A stretch of DNA of 64,000 nucleotides from CAZBWS01 sp964495705 (GTDB lineage Bacteria > Pseudomonadota > Gammaproteobacteria > HTCC5015): contig CAZBWS010000002.1 of assembly GCA_964495705.1 (NCBI GenBank), forward strand, positions 1 to 64,000, given 5' to 3'. Below the pieces are notes generated by a model. It worked only from the letters and a program-made list of their open reading frames with translations, made no database searches and had not been told where the DNA came from. Positions 46,517 through 55,549 of this stretch are shown here, piece by piece. How positions within the stretch are numbered: position 1 is the stretch's first letter; the number at the start of each line of letters is the position of its first letter. The position numbers and the translations under genes are program-made.

Positions 46517-47348
46517 AATATTCTGCGGAGCCAGCCAACAATACTGCAGCCTGCTCCTGTGCTAGTGAATTGGCCAATGTTAGGCCAGGAGCCTTAGTCT
46601 CAGCTTTTAGTACTTCGTTCAATAAACGGTCATGTAATTCTTGTTCAAACAATAGACGGCCATACTGCTTGGCGTACATTACCTTGGCCATCAAGTTCTT
46701 ACCGTCAGACAGCTGTATGGCACGTTCAAAGTGCTGTTTAGCTTGCTCTGGCTTACCTCCCACCGAAGGCGGCAACTGAGTTTCGAGTACCCCCATATAA
46801 ATGTGTGCAGTACCTTGATCATAAGCTTCATCCAGATTCAGCACATGCTGTACCAACGCCTTAACCTTGGGTAATTGAGCAATTGCCCCCCAATCTGCTG
46901 AATTGGCTTGTATCCAACCCGCCCAAGAACCAGCTAAGCCATAAACATAGGGCAAATCATTAGTGTCATCACAACTCGCTAACGCCTCGGCAAAGTCATC
47001 AAAGGACTTGTCTAAAGCGATACACAAATCATCCAACTGCTCACAGGTCGCTCGACGAGCATAGTCTAAGGAGCGATTCGATAATTTCTTCGCTCGCTCT
47101 GGCTCACCCTCTACAAAAGCCCCCGCATATGACCCATACAACTGGGCAGCAGCAAGTAAAAAGTCTTCGTCATTAGGCGCTCCTTTAACCAGAGCGTCCA
47201 AAATTATCAAAAAAGCTGGCGCCCCAGCACGAACAATTTCTGGGTCATCTTGGTCCAGCATTGCCTTAGGTAAATTACTGGGAAGACTAACAACGGCGCA
47301 CCCCGACAGGGCCAAAGAAGCAAGGAGTGTTAAAAGAAGATGTCTCAT
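46509..47348 (-). CDS. TatT-type TPR lipoprotein associated with the TRAP transporter
   Basis: 279 residues with a lipoprotein signal (LLLTLLASLALSGCAVV) and helical TPR-like repeats: ALVKGAPNDEDFLLAAAQLYGSYAGAFVEGEPERAKKLSNRSLDYARRA and KVKALVQHVLNLDEAYDQGTAHIYMGVLETQLPPSVGGKPEQAKQHFERAIQLSDGKNLMAKVMYAKQYGRLLFEQELHDRLLNEVL. This is the layout of the TatT component described for TRAP transporters in Treponema pallidum, a trimeric TPR protein that binds the substrate-binding protein. It is first in the tatT-dctP-dctQ-dctM operon, overlapping dctP. Confidence 0.88.
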   Translation of the reverse strand: MRHLLLTLLASLALSGCAVVSLPSNLPKAMLDQDDPEIVRAGAPAFLIILDALVKGAPNDEDFLLAAAQLYGSYAGAFVEGEPERAKKLSNRSLDYARRATCEQLDDLCIALDKSFDDFAEALASCDDTNDLPYVYGLAGSWAGWIQANSADWGAIAQLPKVKALVQHVLNLDEAYDQGTAHIYMGVLETQLPPSVGGKPEQAKQHFERAIQLSDGKNLMAKVMYAKQYGRLLFEQELHDRLLNEVLKAETKAPGLTLANSLAQEQAAVLLAGSAEYFE

Positions 47349-47445
47349 AGGGCTTTTTTAAATGAAAAGATAGCTGCATTTTACACATCAATGGCTTCGC
47401 ATGATAATAATGTCACTACTATTGACATAAAACAGGCGACACATA

Positions 47446-48087
47446 ATGAGTTTTTCCGTAACCTTACTAGGAGCAACAGGCTTAATAGGCCAGAATCTAC
47501 TAAAGCTATTGCTCGACGACAGTGCTGTCAAGTCGGTTACCTGTATCAGCCGGCGCCCGTTGGATACTCACTCTGACAAGCTACGCACTGTTATTGCCCC
47601 CCTCGACCAACTTCAGGCACACTCAGAAACCTTTCAGTCCGACCAGCTTATTTGCTGCTTAGGAACAACCATAAAAGCGGCAGGCAGTAAGAGTGCTTTT
47701 CGCCAAGTAGACTATGATTTCGTCATTAACGCCGCACAACTAGCCAAGCAACAAGGGGCTCAACATATGTGTGTTGTTTCTGCGGTGGGCGCCGACAGCG
47801 ATTCGCCGTTCTTCTACAATAAGGTAAAAGGGGAAATGGAAAATGCCCTGAAAAAATTGAATTTCGCTGGCCTACACATCATTCGTCCATCACTGCTACT
47901 TGGTGAACGCAACGAGCGCCGCTTAGCTGAGGATTTATCCAAACCTTTTACACGGGCATTAAGCCCCCTATTAATTGGCCACTTAAAACGCTATCAGCCT
48001 ATTAGTGGAGTCGATGTTGCAAAAAAAATGTTCTCAATCAGCAAACACCCCATGCAAGGTGTGAATATTATCTATCCAACTTTGTAA
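47446..48087 (+). CDS. NAD(P)H-binding atypical short-chain dehydrogenase
   Basis: 213 residues with the Rossmann glycine motif VTLLGATGLIGQNLLKLLL and CCLGTTIKAAGSKSAFRQVDYDFVINAAQLAKQQGAQHMCVVSAVGADSDSPFFYNKVKGEMENAL, then HIIRPSLLLGERNERRLAED. This matches the NAD(P)H-binding group related to HTATIP2/YwnB. The substrate is unknown. It is divergent from tatT. Confidence 0.85.
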   Translation: MSFSVTLLGATGLIGQNLLKLLLDDSAVKSVTCISRRPLDTHSDKLRTVIAPLDQLQAHSETFQSDQLICCLGTTIKAAGSKSAFRQVDYDFVINAAQLAKQQGAQHMCVVSAVGADSDSPFFYNKVKGEMENALKKLNFAGLHIIRPSLLLGERNERRLAEDLSKPFTRALSPLLIGHLKRYQPISGVDVAKKMFSISKHPMQGVNIIYPTL

Positions 48088-48139
48088 AATATGGCTAAAC
48101 AAGAGATACTTAAGTTATCGACGCATTATAAGAAAAACC

Positions 48140-49711
48140 ATGAAACGTGCTTTTTTAGTCATAGATAACCAACCTGGGTTTTCTGGCTTGCTCAAAAACA
48201 TTGTTGAGCGAGAGTGGGACGGCATGCGTGTAGACACTTATGACCCCACGGACTGGGGTTGGCCTGAAGATGTTGACTGGAAACACTATAGTATTATTTT
48301 TATTGCCAGTCGCATGGGCGAAGACGAAGGCCTTGAGTGGTTAGAGGTGCTGCAGCAAAAGCCGGATTTTCCCTATTGCATTATCCTAGGTAATAGTGGC
48401 GAATCCGACGATTTAGATATACGCAGCAAAGACGCAGGGGCCGTTGATTATCTACGCAAGTCTATGCTTACCCGCCAGCGTATTATTACCGCTGTTCGCA
48501 AAGTCATCCAAAAATACAAAGAGGCTGAAACAGCTAATTCAATACCCTCTATACAAAACTTAAGTTTAGAGCCAGTCGAACTAGAGCCTGTCATAGATAT
48601 TGAGAAGCCATCTATTGAACCCAAGCAAGCCATTGAAAGCAACACTAATAGCGACCTAGACATATCTGAGCTTAGCCTAGAGCCGTTAAATACAAACACT
48701 ACCAATGAGCAAGAATTACATGAAGAGAAAGAGAGTCTAGAAACCAATAATACGAAAGACTCCACACCTAATAGCAGTGCAGACCTTGAACAACTCATTA
48801 CAAAAACCAATGATGCCCCAGCCATACAAAATAGCAAGCTGCGTATTGATGGCTATATCATAGAAAAAAAGATCGCAGAAGGGGGGATGTCAGGCATTTA
48901 TCTTTGCACCCGAGAAGAAAACGGGAAGCCTGCAGTACTAAAAACGATACTACCCAGGGCTGAAGAAGCTAAAAAACTTAAGGCTGTTGAGCGCGCTGAT
49001 TTAGAGTTTAATGTAATTAGTCGCATACATCACAACAACGTGGTACGCCTATATGACCATGGCCGTGCGAATGACATTGTCTATACCACCATGGAATATT
49101 TTGATACGGGCGACCTAAAACAACGCCTGCAGAAGGGTATCAGCCAACAACAAGCACTCAGCTATATGGTACAGGTAGCAGAAGGCCTCAACGCTATTCA
49201 TGGTAGTGGTATTATTCACCGCGACCTTAAGCCCGCAAACATCATGTTTCGCAAAGACGAAACCCTCGCCATTTTAGATTTTGGCATTGCCAAGGACATT
49301 ACTCGAAAAATGGACCTGACGATTAAAGGCATGCGCCTAGGTACACCTAGCTATATGAGCCCCGAGCAAGGCAATGGCGGTTATAAACTCGACCAACGCA
49401 GTGACTTATACAGTTTGGGCATAATGCTTTATGAAATGCTGAGTAAAAAGCGCCCCTACCGTGGCCGCGCTGCTGATGTAATCAAATCTCACTTGTACGA
49501 CCCCATCCCCCAACTCCCCCAAGCATTTTTTGAAGTACAAGTTATTATCGATAGGTTAATGGGAAAATTCCCCCATGACCGCTTCGAATCAGCTTATGAC
49601 CTAACTCAGTTTATCCGCGCTAACTATCGTTACGATACCACCTTAAATTTTGACTTTGATTCAGAAGGGGGGTTTCTTACCCTCGACAAAGACAAAAACT
49701 CTCGCTTCTAA
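48140..49711 (+). CDS. Degenerate receiver domain fused to a Ser/Thr protein kinase
   Basis: 523 residues. Residues 1-125 have a response-regulator-like pattern (FLVIDNQPGFSGLL, YSIIFIASRMGEDEGLEWLEVL, AGAVDYLRKSML), but the phosphoacceptor Asp is replaced by Ala56 and one acidic pocket residue is Asn10; the conserved Lys107 is kept. Residues ~130-235 are an acidic, Asn/Ser-rich linker with two LSLEP repeats. Residues ~237-490 form a complete Hanks kinase: glycine loop IAEGGMSGIYLC, Lys268 (VLK), HRDLKPAN 360-367, DFG 380-382 and GTPSYMSPEQ. The kinase should be active, while the receiver should not be switched by phosphotransfer. No membrane segment is seen. Confidence 0.88.
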   Translation: MKRAFLVIDNQPGFSGLLKNIVEREWDGMRVDTYDPTDWGWPEDVDWKHYSIIFIASRMGEDEGLEWLEVLQQKPDFPYCIILGNSGESDDLDIRSKDAGAVDYLRKSMLTRQRIITAVRKVIQKYKEAETANSIPSIQNLSLEPVELEPVIDIEKPSIEPKQAIESNTNSDLDISELSLEPLNTNTTNEQELHEEKESLETNNTKDSTPNSSADLEQLITKTNDAPAIQNSKLRIDGYIIEKKIAEGGMSGIYLCTREENGKPAVLKTILPRAEEAKKLKAVERADLEFNVISRIHHNNVVRLYDHGRANDIVYTTMEYFDTGDLKQRLQKGISQQQALSYMVQVAEGLNAIHGSGIIHRDLKPANIMFRKDETLAILDFGIAKDITRKMDLTIKGMRLGTPSYMSPEQGNGGYKLDQRSDLYSLGIMLYEMLSKKRPYRGRAADVIKSHLYDPIPQLPQAFFEVQVIIDRLMGKFPHDRFESAYDLTQFIRANYRYDTTLNFDFDSEGGFLTLDKDKNSRF

Positions 49712-49804
49712 TATCTCAGTCTAGCTTAGAGCTCTTGCACTCATCGCCAAACTTCCCTAGTCTCATGTGACAATCAATATTACAGAAGCACTAAGGATAT
49801 ACTG

Positions 49805-51472
49805 GTGAATAAAAACTGGCTATCGAGTTACCCAGAAGGAATACCTACAAACATCAACCCGGAGGCCTATGTATCCTTGGCTGAGGTATTTGAAGAGTCT
49901 GTTAAAAAATTTCGAGACAAACCCGCTTTCTACAACATCAAACGCAGTATCACCTATGGTGAACTAGACAAATACACACAACAATTTGCTAACTACTTAT
50001 TACACGACCTGAGCTTAAAAAAAGGTGACATTGTTGCAATTATGATGCCTAACTGCCTGCAATATCCCGTGGCACTATTCGGTACTTTACGTGCAGGGCT
50101 CATCGTCGCCAATGTAAATCCTCTATACACTCCGCGAGAGCTCGCGCACCAAGTCAACGACGCGGGAGCCAAAACCATTGTTATTATTGAGAACTTTGCC
50201 CACGTATTGGAAGAGGTCATGGACGTCACTCAACTAGACAACATTATCACCACCCAGTTAGCTGACTTACAAAAACAACCTTGGCGCAGCGTGGTTAATG
50301 CGACTCTCAAGTATGCGAAAAAAATGGTCCCCGAATTCAGCTTGCCCAATTCGGTCAGTTTCCGCAGCGCCTTACAAGCAGGCAGTAAGCATCACTTTGA
50401 AAAGCAAGACATCCGTAGTGATGACCTAGCTTTTTTGCAATACACCGGTGGTACCACAGGAGTTGCCAAAGGCGCCATGCTAAGCCACCGTAATATGGTG
50501 GCCAATTTAGAGCAAATGTATGCGTGGATGCAACCACGCATTGACGAGGCTGACGATGAAATCATTATCAGCTCATTGCCCATGTACCATATTTTTTGCA
50601 TGACGGTGAATGTAATGGCCTTTATGAAAATTGGCGGCCTAAACGTACTAATCTCAAATCCACGCGACACTGATATGTTTGTAAAAATCATGTCGCAATT
50701 CAAGTTCACCGGCATAACTTGCGTCAACACCTTGTTCAACGCACTCAACCACTGCGAAGCCTTTAAGCGCGACTGCGACTTTAGTCGCCTTAAACTAGTG
50801 GTAGGTGGTGGTATGGCTACTCAAGAATCAGTCGCTAAGCAATGGCACGAAATTACTGGCGTGCCTATTCTTGAGGGCTATGGCATGACCGAAACATCAC
50901 CTTGCATTTCCGCCAGCCCTGTAGTCGACATTCCTGTTTACAGTGGTAGTATCGGCGTACCTCTCCCTTCTACGCTGTGCTCTATCCGGGATGACGAAGG
51001 CAATGAAGTTGCCATTGGTGAACCTGGGGAAATCTGCGTAAGCGGCCCGCAAGTTATGCAAGGCTATTGGAACCGCCCAGAAGCTACCGCTGAAATCATG
51101 ACTAAAGACAACTATCTATGTACAGGTGACATTGCGATCATGGATAAACACGGTTTTATGCAAATTGTAGATCGCAAGAAAGATATGATTTTGGTATCGG
51201 GCTTTAACGTCTACCCCAATGAAATTGAGAATGTACTCACCATGCATGAGGATATTCTTGAGGCGGCCGCTATTGGCGTTAAAGACGAAAAATCTGGCGA
51301 GGCGGTGAAAATATTTGTTGTCCCTGAACCCGGGTGCAGCATTAGCAAGGCAGATATTATTGCCCACTGCAGAGAGAACCTCACTGGCTACAAAGTGCCT
51401 AAGCATGTGGCGTTTCACGATGACCTACCCAAATCTAATGTCGGAAAAATACTCCGAAAAGACTTGCGTTAA
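49805..51472 (+). CDS. fadD: Long-chain fatty acid-CoA ligase (AMP-binding)
   Basis: A 555-residue adenylate-forming enzyme with a GTG start and AAGGA upstream. P-loop-like motif YTGGTTGVAKGAMLSH, then EGYGMTETSPCISASP, YLCTGDIAIMDKHGFMQIVDRKKDMILVSGFNVYPNEIE and the C-terminal catalytic Lys in LPKSNVGKILRKDLR. Length and motifs match FadD. It is followed by an intrinsic terminator and then an MMPL-type exporter gene. Confidence 0.92.
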   Translation: MNKNWLSSYPEGIPTNINPEAYVSLAEVFEESVKKFRDKPAFYNIKRSITYGELDKYTQQFANYLLHDLSLKKGDIVAIMMPNCLQYPVALFGTLRAGLIVANVNPLYTPRELAHQVNDAGAKTIVIIENFAHVLEEVMDVTQLDNIITTQLADLQKQPWRSVVNATLKYAKKMVPEFSLPNSVSFRSALQAGSKHHFEKQDIRSDDLAFLQYTGGTTGVAKGAMLSHRNMVANLEQMYAWMQPRIDEADDEIIISSLPMYHIFCMTVNVMAFMKIGGLNVLISNPRDTDMFVKIMSQFKFTGITCVNTLFNALNHCEAFKRDCDFSRLKLVVGGGMATQESVAKQWHEITGVPILEGYGMTETSPCISASPVVDIPVYSGSIGVPLPSTLCSIRDDEGNEVAIGEPGEICVSGPQVMQGYWNRPEATAEIMTKDNYLCTGDIAIMDKHGFMQIVDRKKDMILVSGFNVYPNEIENVLTMHEDILEAAAIGVKDEKSGEAVKIFVVPEPGCSISKADIIAHCRENLTGYKVPKHVAFHDDLPKSNVGKILRKDLR

Positions 51473-51494
51473 GCAGGTATATTCATGCCAAAAG

Positions 51495-51512
51495 AGCCGC
51501 CATAAGGTGGCT
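51495..51512 (+). terminator. Intrinsic terminator after fadD
   Basis: AGCCGCC / GGTGGCT stem (one G-U pair) with an ATAA loop and a T tract on the plus strand. It lies 22 bp after the fadD stop. Confidence 0.85.
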
Positions 51513-51568
51513 TTTTTATACTCATGTAAAAGCTGTCGCATATGTTGAATGGATAAACACATTAAATT

Positions 51569-51623
51569 TTGACACTGCGTCAATAAAAGCGCATGGTTAG
51601 ACGAGTTTTCTGACGCGCCGTCA
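51569..51623. promoter_or_regulatory. Two TGAC-N5-GTCA palindromes upstream of the MMPL exporter
   Basis: TTGACACTGCGTCAA at 51569-51583 and TGACGCGCCGTCA at 51611-51623 share the half-site TGAC/GTCA with 5-base centres. The centres are 41 bp apart, about four helical turns. The second ends 22 bp before the GTG start. They look like paired operators for a dimeric repressor such as a TetR-family protein. No regulator gene is adjacent. Confidence 0.6.
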
Positions 51624-51645
51624 AAAAAGACCAGGAGATCAGGCA

Positions 51646-53967
51646 GTGAATATAAAGATATCCCCAATAGATAATAAAATTGTCGCCTATGCCGAATTTT
51701 TAATTAAGTTTCGCTGGCTAGTACTATTATTGAGTTTAGCTATTAGCCTGGCTTTGGGCTTTGGCGCTAGCAAACTCAGCCTGAGTACGGACTATCGTTA
51801 CTTCTTTAGTGATGCTAACCCACAGTTGTTAGAATTTAACAACCTCGAAGACACATATAACAAAGCGGATAATATTTTATTTGTATTTGCCACCCCCGAA
51901 GGCGAAGACGCTTTTTCCGCAAAGATGGCCAAGCTGCAGGGAGAGTTCACTGAAGCTAGCTGGCTGCTACCTTATTCGCGCCGTGTAGATTCGCTAACCA
52001 ACTTCCAACGCACACAGGCCGAAGGTGATGATTTAGTTGTCGACGACTTAATACCTGAGCCCAGCACTGCAAGCTCAAACACTTTATCAAGCGCACGAGA
52101 ATATGCCTTACAAGAACCTATCATCTTTAAACGATTAATCCGTGGCGACCTAAAACACTTTGGTTTGAACGTCACCTTCGAGCTTCCTGGCGACCCAGCA
52201 GCCATGCCCGAGGTCGCAGCCGCGGGACGAGAATTAAGCGCACGATTCAAACAAAGCTACCCCGATGTAGATATCTATATGACAGGCGGGGTAATGATTA
52301 ACACCGCCTTTTCTGAAGCGGGTAAAAGTGACGCCACAAAACTTATTCCAATTATGCTGCTCGTTATCATGGTCACAGTTTGGTTGATGACGCGGTCTAT
52401 TAGCGGTATTTTTGCCACACTCTTCGTCATCATCTTATCTGTCATTATGGGCATGGGGGCAGGTGGTTTCATCGGCGTAAAACTAACGCCTCCATCTATG
52501 ACTTCACCTATCTTGATTATGACTCTAGCCATCGCTGACTGCGTACATATACTTTTAACACTGTTAGTTAATATGCGTAACGGCGCTAGTAAAAACGACG
52601 CCATTAAGGAAACCTTACGTTTAAATTTCACACCCGTACTCCTCACCAGCGTGACAACCGCACTGGGCTTTTTAACCATCAATTTTAGTGACTCACCTCC
52701 ACTTCATGATTTAGGCAATATTGTCGCCGCTGGCGTAATGGGCGCATTCTTCCTTTCTATCACCGTATTTCCCGCTTTAATCGCCATTCTGCCTGTGCGT
52801 GCAAAACACAAAGAAGACAAGCTCAGTCAGTCCATGCAAGCACTCGGGGAGTTTGTGATTAAGCGCCGCCACAGCTTATTATTTAGCGTGGGCTTAGTGT
52901 CTTTAGTCTTGTGTGCAATGGTTCCTCTCAATCGAGGAAATGATGCATTCGTGCAATATTTTGATAAAACCATCCAATTTCGTATAGATACCGACTACAC
53001 CTTGGAAAACCTTACGGGGATGTATACTTTTATGTACTCACTAGATAGCGGCGAAGAAAACGGCGTTGCAGATCCAGAATTTCTAAAAAAAGTATCACGT
53101 TTTCAACAATGGTTTGAGCAACAGCCAGAGACTATTCATGTGAATTCTGTGGTAGATATATTCAAAAATTTAAATCGCAACATGCATGGCGGGGACGACG
53201 CTTACTATCGTATTCCAGAAAGCCGAGCACTAGCCGCCCAATATTTATTACTCTATGAGTTCTCTCTACCCTATGGCTTAGACTTAACCAATCAAATAAA
53301 CATCGACAAATCCGCAACCAAATTCGTGGTGACGATTGAAGACCTAAATTCCATTGAAACCCGTGAACTCTCTGACCGCAGCACGCAATGGCTACAAGAG
53401 AACTATCCAGAGATGAATAGCATACCAGTAAGCCCTAACATCTTGTTTTCCTATATTTCAGGGCGCAACATCAACTCTATGATCTATGGGATGGTTAGCG
53501 CACTTATTGGTATTTCCTTCCTGATGATTTTTGCGCTGCGCAATATTAAAATCGGCTTATTAAGCTTAGTTCCCAACCTATTGCCGATGGGCATGGCATT
53601 TGGTTTGTGGGGTGTATTTGTTGGCGAAATCAACTTCACCATGGCCGTTGTGATGGGTATGACACTAGGGATTGTCGTAGACGATACCGTGCACTTCCTG
53701 AGTAAATACCTACGTGCACGCCGCGAACAACAACTAACTCCCGAAGACTCTATACGCTATGCTTTTAAGAATGTTGGCGGCGCCTTATTTACTATGTCCA
53801 TAGTATTAATCGCGGGCTTCAGCGTACTCTCCCAATCGCACTTCCTAGCCAACTCTGGAATGGCCAAGCTCACCATTATTGCTATTGCTTGTGCATTGAT
53901 TGCAGACTTTTTAATTTTGCCACCGCTATTGATGATGGCAGATAGGAAACCCAATAGGGGAGAGTAA
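51646..53967 (+). CDS. MMPL/RND-family exporter
   Basis: 773 residues with a GTG start and AGGAG 10 bases upstream. The RND layout is duplicated: a single membrane segment then a periplasmic loop (LSLSTDYRYFFSDANPQLLEFNNLEDTYNKADNILFVFATPEG), five membrane segments (LIPIMLLVIMVTVWLMTR through SITVFPALIAILPV), and the same order again, ending with LGIVVDDTVHFLSKYLRARRE and the final segments. There is no membrane-fusion partner nearby. The hydrophobe-exporter MMPL type fits its position after fadD and near SCP2 and KAS III genes, suggesting lipid export, which is inference. Confidence 0.88.
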   Translation: MNIKISPIDNKIVAYAEFLIKFRWLVLLLSLAISLALGFGASKLSLSTDYRYFFSDANPQLLEFNNLEDTYNKADNILFVFATPEGEDAFSAKMAKLQGEFTEASWLLPYSRRVDSLTNFQRTQAEGDDLVVDDLIPEPSTASSNTLSSAREYALQEPIIFKRLIRGDLKHFGLNVTFELPGDPAAMPEVAAAGRELSARFKQSYPDVDIYMTGGVMINTAFSEAGKSDATKLIPIMLLVIMVTVWLMTRSISGIFATLFVIILSVIMGMGAGGFIGVKLTPPSMTSPILIMTLAIADCVHILLTLLVNMRNGASKNDAIKETLRLNFTPVLLTSVTTALGFLTINFSDSPPLHDLGNIVAAGVMGAFFLSITVFPALIAILPVRAKHKEDKLSQSMQALGEFVIKRRHSLLFSVGLVSLVLCAMVPLNRGNDAFVQYFDKTIQFRIDTDYTLENLTGMYTFMYSLDSGEENGVADPEFLKKVSRFQQWFEQQPETIHVNSVVDIFKNLNRNMHGGDDAYYRIPESRALAAQYLLLYEFSLPYGLDLTNQINIDKSATKFVVTIEDLNSIETRELSDRSTQWLQENYPEMNSIPVSPNILFSYISGRNINSMIYGMVSALIGISFLMIFALRNIKIGLLSLVPNLLPMGMAFGLWGVFVGEINFTMAVVMGMTLGIVVDDTVHFLSKYLRARREQQLTPEDSIRYAFKNVGGALFTMSIVLIAGFSVLSQSHFLANSGMAKLTIIAIACALIADFLILPPLLMMADRKPNRGE

Positions 53968-54362
53968 GCTTAAGCGTCTCCCCCATTCCTGCGGCATGCC
54001 ATCCATTTTTAAGCATAAAAAAAACCAGACTATAAAATAGTCTGGTTAATCACTTACCACTTTCACCAAGGAGATCAACACCTAAAGCCTCAGGAAGAAA
54101 CCTCAGATGCGACACAAATACTATAGCCTGCTCAGAACATAATCCAAGGTAGTAAATATTAAGATTTGTAAACAACTGGAATAAATCGAGTAGGACTGTG
54201 AGCGGCGTCACAAAAAAAGGGCTGCATAAGCAACCCTTCAAAAAAACTGGCCAAAACAGAAAGCTAGCGAGGGAGTCTGGCCAGTCCAATCATTATGCGA
54301 TCTTTTTCTGTGCATTTAAACCCCGCGCTTTATATTTATACCCGTTTTTGGGTATTTTAAGG
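53968..54362. other. Intergenic stretch with three hairpins, leftward terminators
   Basis: 395 bases with no convincing gene. Three inverted repeats, each followed by a T tract when read leftward, lie at 54278-54285/54246-54253 (ACTGGCCA pair, 24-base loop), 54216-54238 (9-position stem with one mismatch, ATAA loop) and 54023-54047 (perfect 10-bp AACCAGACTA stem, 5-base loop). The first two would end the alcohol dehydrogenase transcript. The stretch between the second and third could carry a small leftward RNA. A 79-codon minus frame at 54050-54289 spans the hairpins and is not believed to be a gene. Confidence 0.55.
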
Positions 54363-55547
54363 CTATTGCCAAGCTCGCTTGAGTATTTCCAGGATCTCTT
54401 CATAGCTGGCTTCTTTGGGGTTAAAGATAATCGACCCGTCATCAATCGCTACGCGAGCAATTTCTTCTAACTGCGTTTCGCTGACCTTGCCGGTCTCTTT
54501 TAGTGTGCGAGGCAATTGACACTTCTCATACAAGGCATCGCGTAGATCGCGGACATATTGAATCGCCTTGCCTCCTCTCTCTGTCTTGGGCGTAGCCGCG
54601 TACACTTCAGCCCCTGCCAAAGGTAGTAATAGCTCGCCAATACGCTCACCGCTATGCCCCTGGTTGTACTCCAAAACATAGGGCAGAAACAAGTTCATAC
54701 ATAGGCCATGGGGTAAGTGACAGACACCCCCTAATGCATGCCCCAAGGAGTGCACCATACCAACCATAGCATTTGAAAAGGCAATACCTGCCATAGTGGA
54801 AGCTTCTGCCAACGCCAAACGTCCATCGTTGTTTGCGGGGTCATCCATCACTGTCAATATGTTTTCAGAGATTTTGCGAACAGCCGCTGATGCATAGGAC
54901 TCACTGACCGAATTAGATGCCAAACAGGTATACGACTCCACCGCATGAGTCATCGCATCCATAGCCGTCATCGCGGTAATATGTGGCGGCAAGGTTAAGG
55001 TCATACGCGGGTCTAGCACTGCAGCATTAGGCAATAAAAAATACGACACATAACCCTGTTTACGGCCATCATCATCACTAATCACTGCTGCCAACGTCGC
55101 TTCAGAGCCCGTGCCTGATGTAGTCGGAATAACAAAAAAAGGCTTCAAGGGGCGCTTCAAAATATGCGCACCCGCATAAGCGTGTAAATCATCGCCGCCT
55201 TCCGAGACTAGGATATTAACGGCTTTCGAAGTATCAATTACTGAACCGCCACCTACGGCAATAATCGCATCGCAGTTATTGTCGCGATACAGTTTTGCCG
55301 CATTGCGCACGGCTGCCAAGCTGCTATCAGGAGGGACGTCATCAAAAATCGCGGTGATTTTACTTTCTGCGCCTAGGAACACTCCTTCCACATGAGCTAT
55401 TAAGCCAACGGCTTTTACGCCTTTATCTGTAATGATCATCGGCTTCACCGAGCCCAACATCGATAGCTCAAAGGGAATGTGTTCTAGGGCTTTATGTCCT
55501 GCAATAATTTTAACAGGACTGAAGAATTCGTAATAAGGCTTAGCCAT
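54363..55547 (-). CDS. Iron-containing alcohol dehydrogenase
   Basis: A 394-residue group III alcohol dehydrogenase. NAD site: CDAIIAVGGGSVIDTSKAVNIL. Next: FFVIPTTSGTGSEATLAAVISD. The metal site histidines are in MVHSLGHALGGVCHLPHGLCMNLFLPYVLEYN. The start is MAKPYYEFFSPVKIIAGHKAL. The substrate cannot be told from sequence. It follows the SCP2-domain gene by 2 bp on the minus strand, so the two form an operon. Confidence 0.92.
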   Translation of the reverse strand: MAKPYYEFFSPVKIIAGHKALEHIPFELSMLGSVKPMIITDKGVKAVGLIAHVEGVFLGAESKITAIFDDVPPDSSLAAVRNAAKLYRDNNCDAIIAVGGGSVIDTSKAVNILVSEGGDDLHAYAGAHILKRPLKPFFVIPTTSGTGSEATLAAVISDDDGRKQGYVSYFLLPNAAVLDPRMTLTLPPHITAMTAMDAMTHAVESYTCLASNSVSESYASAAVRKISENILTVMDDPANNDGRLALAEASTMAGIAFSNAMVGMVHSLGHALGGVCHLPHGLCMNLFLPYVLEYNQGHSGERIGELLLPLAGAEVYAATPKTERGGKAIQYVRDLRDALYEKCQLPRTLKETGKVSETQLEEIARVAIDDGSIIFNPKEASYEEILEILKRAWQ

Positions 55548-55549
55548 GC

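Noticed and set aside
54050..54289. 79-codon minus-strand frame
   Set aside because: It runs through two terminator-like hairpins, has no ribosome binding site and no recognisable motif.
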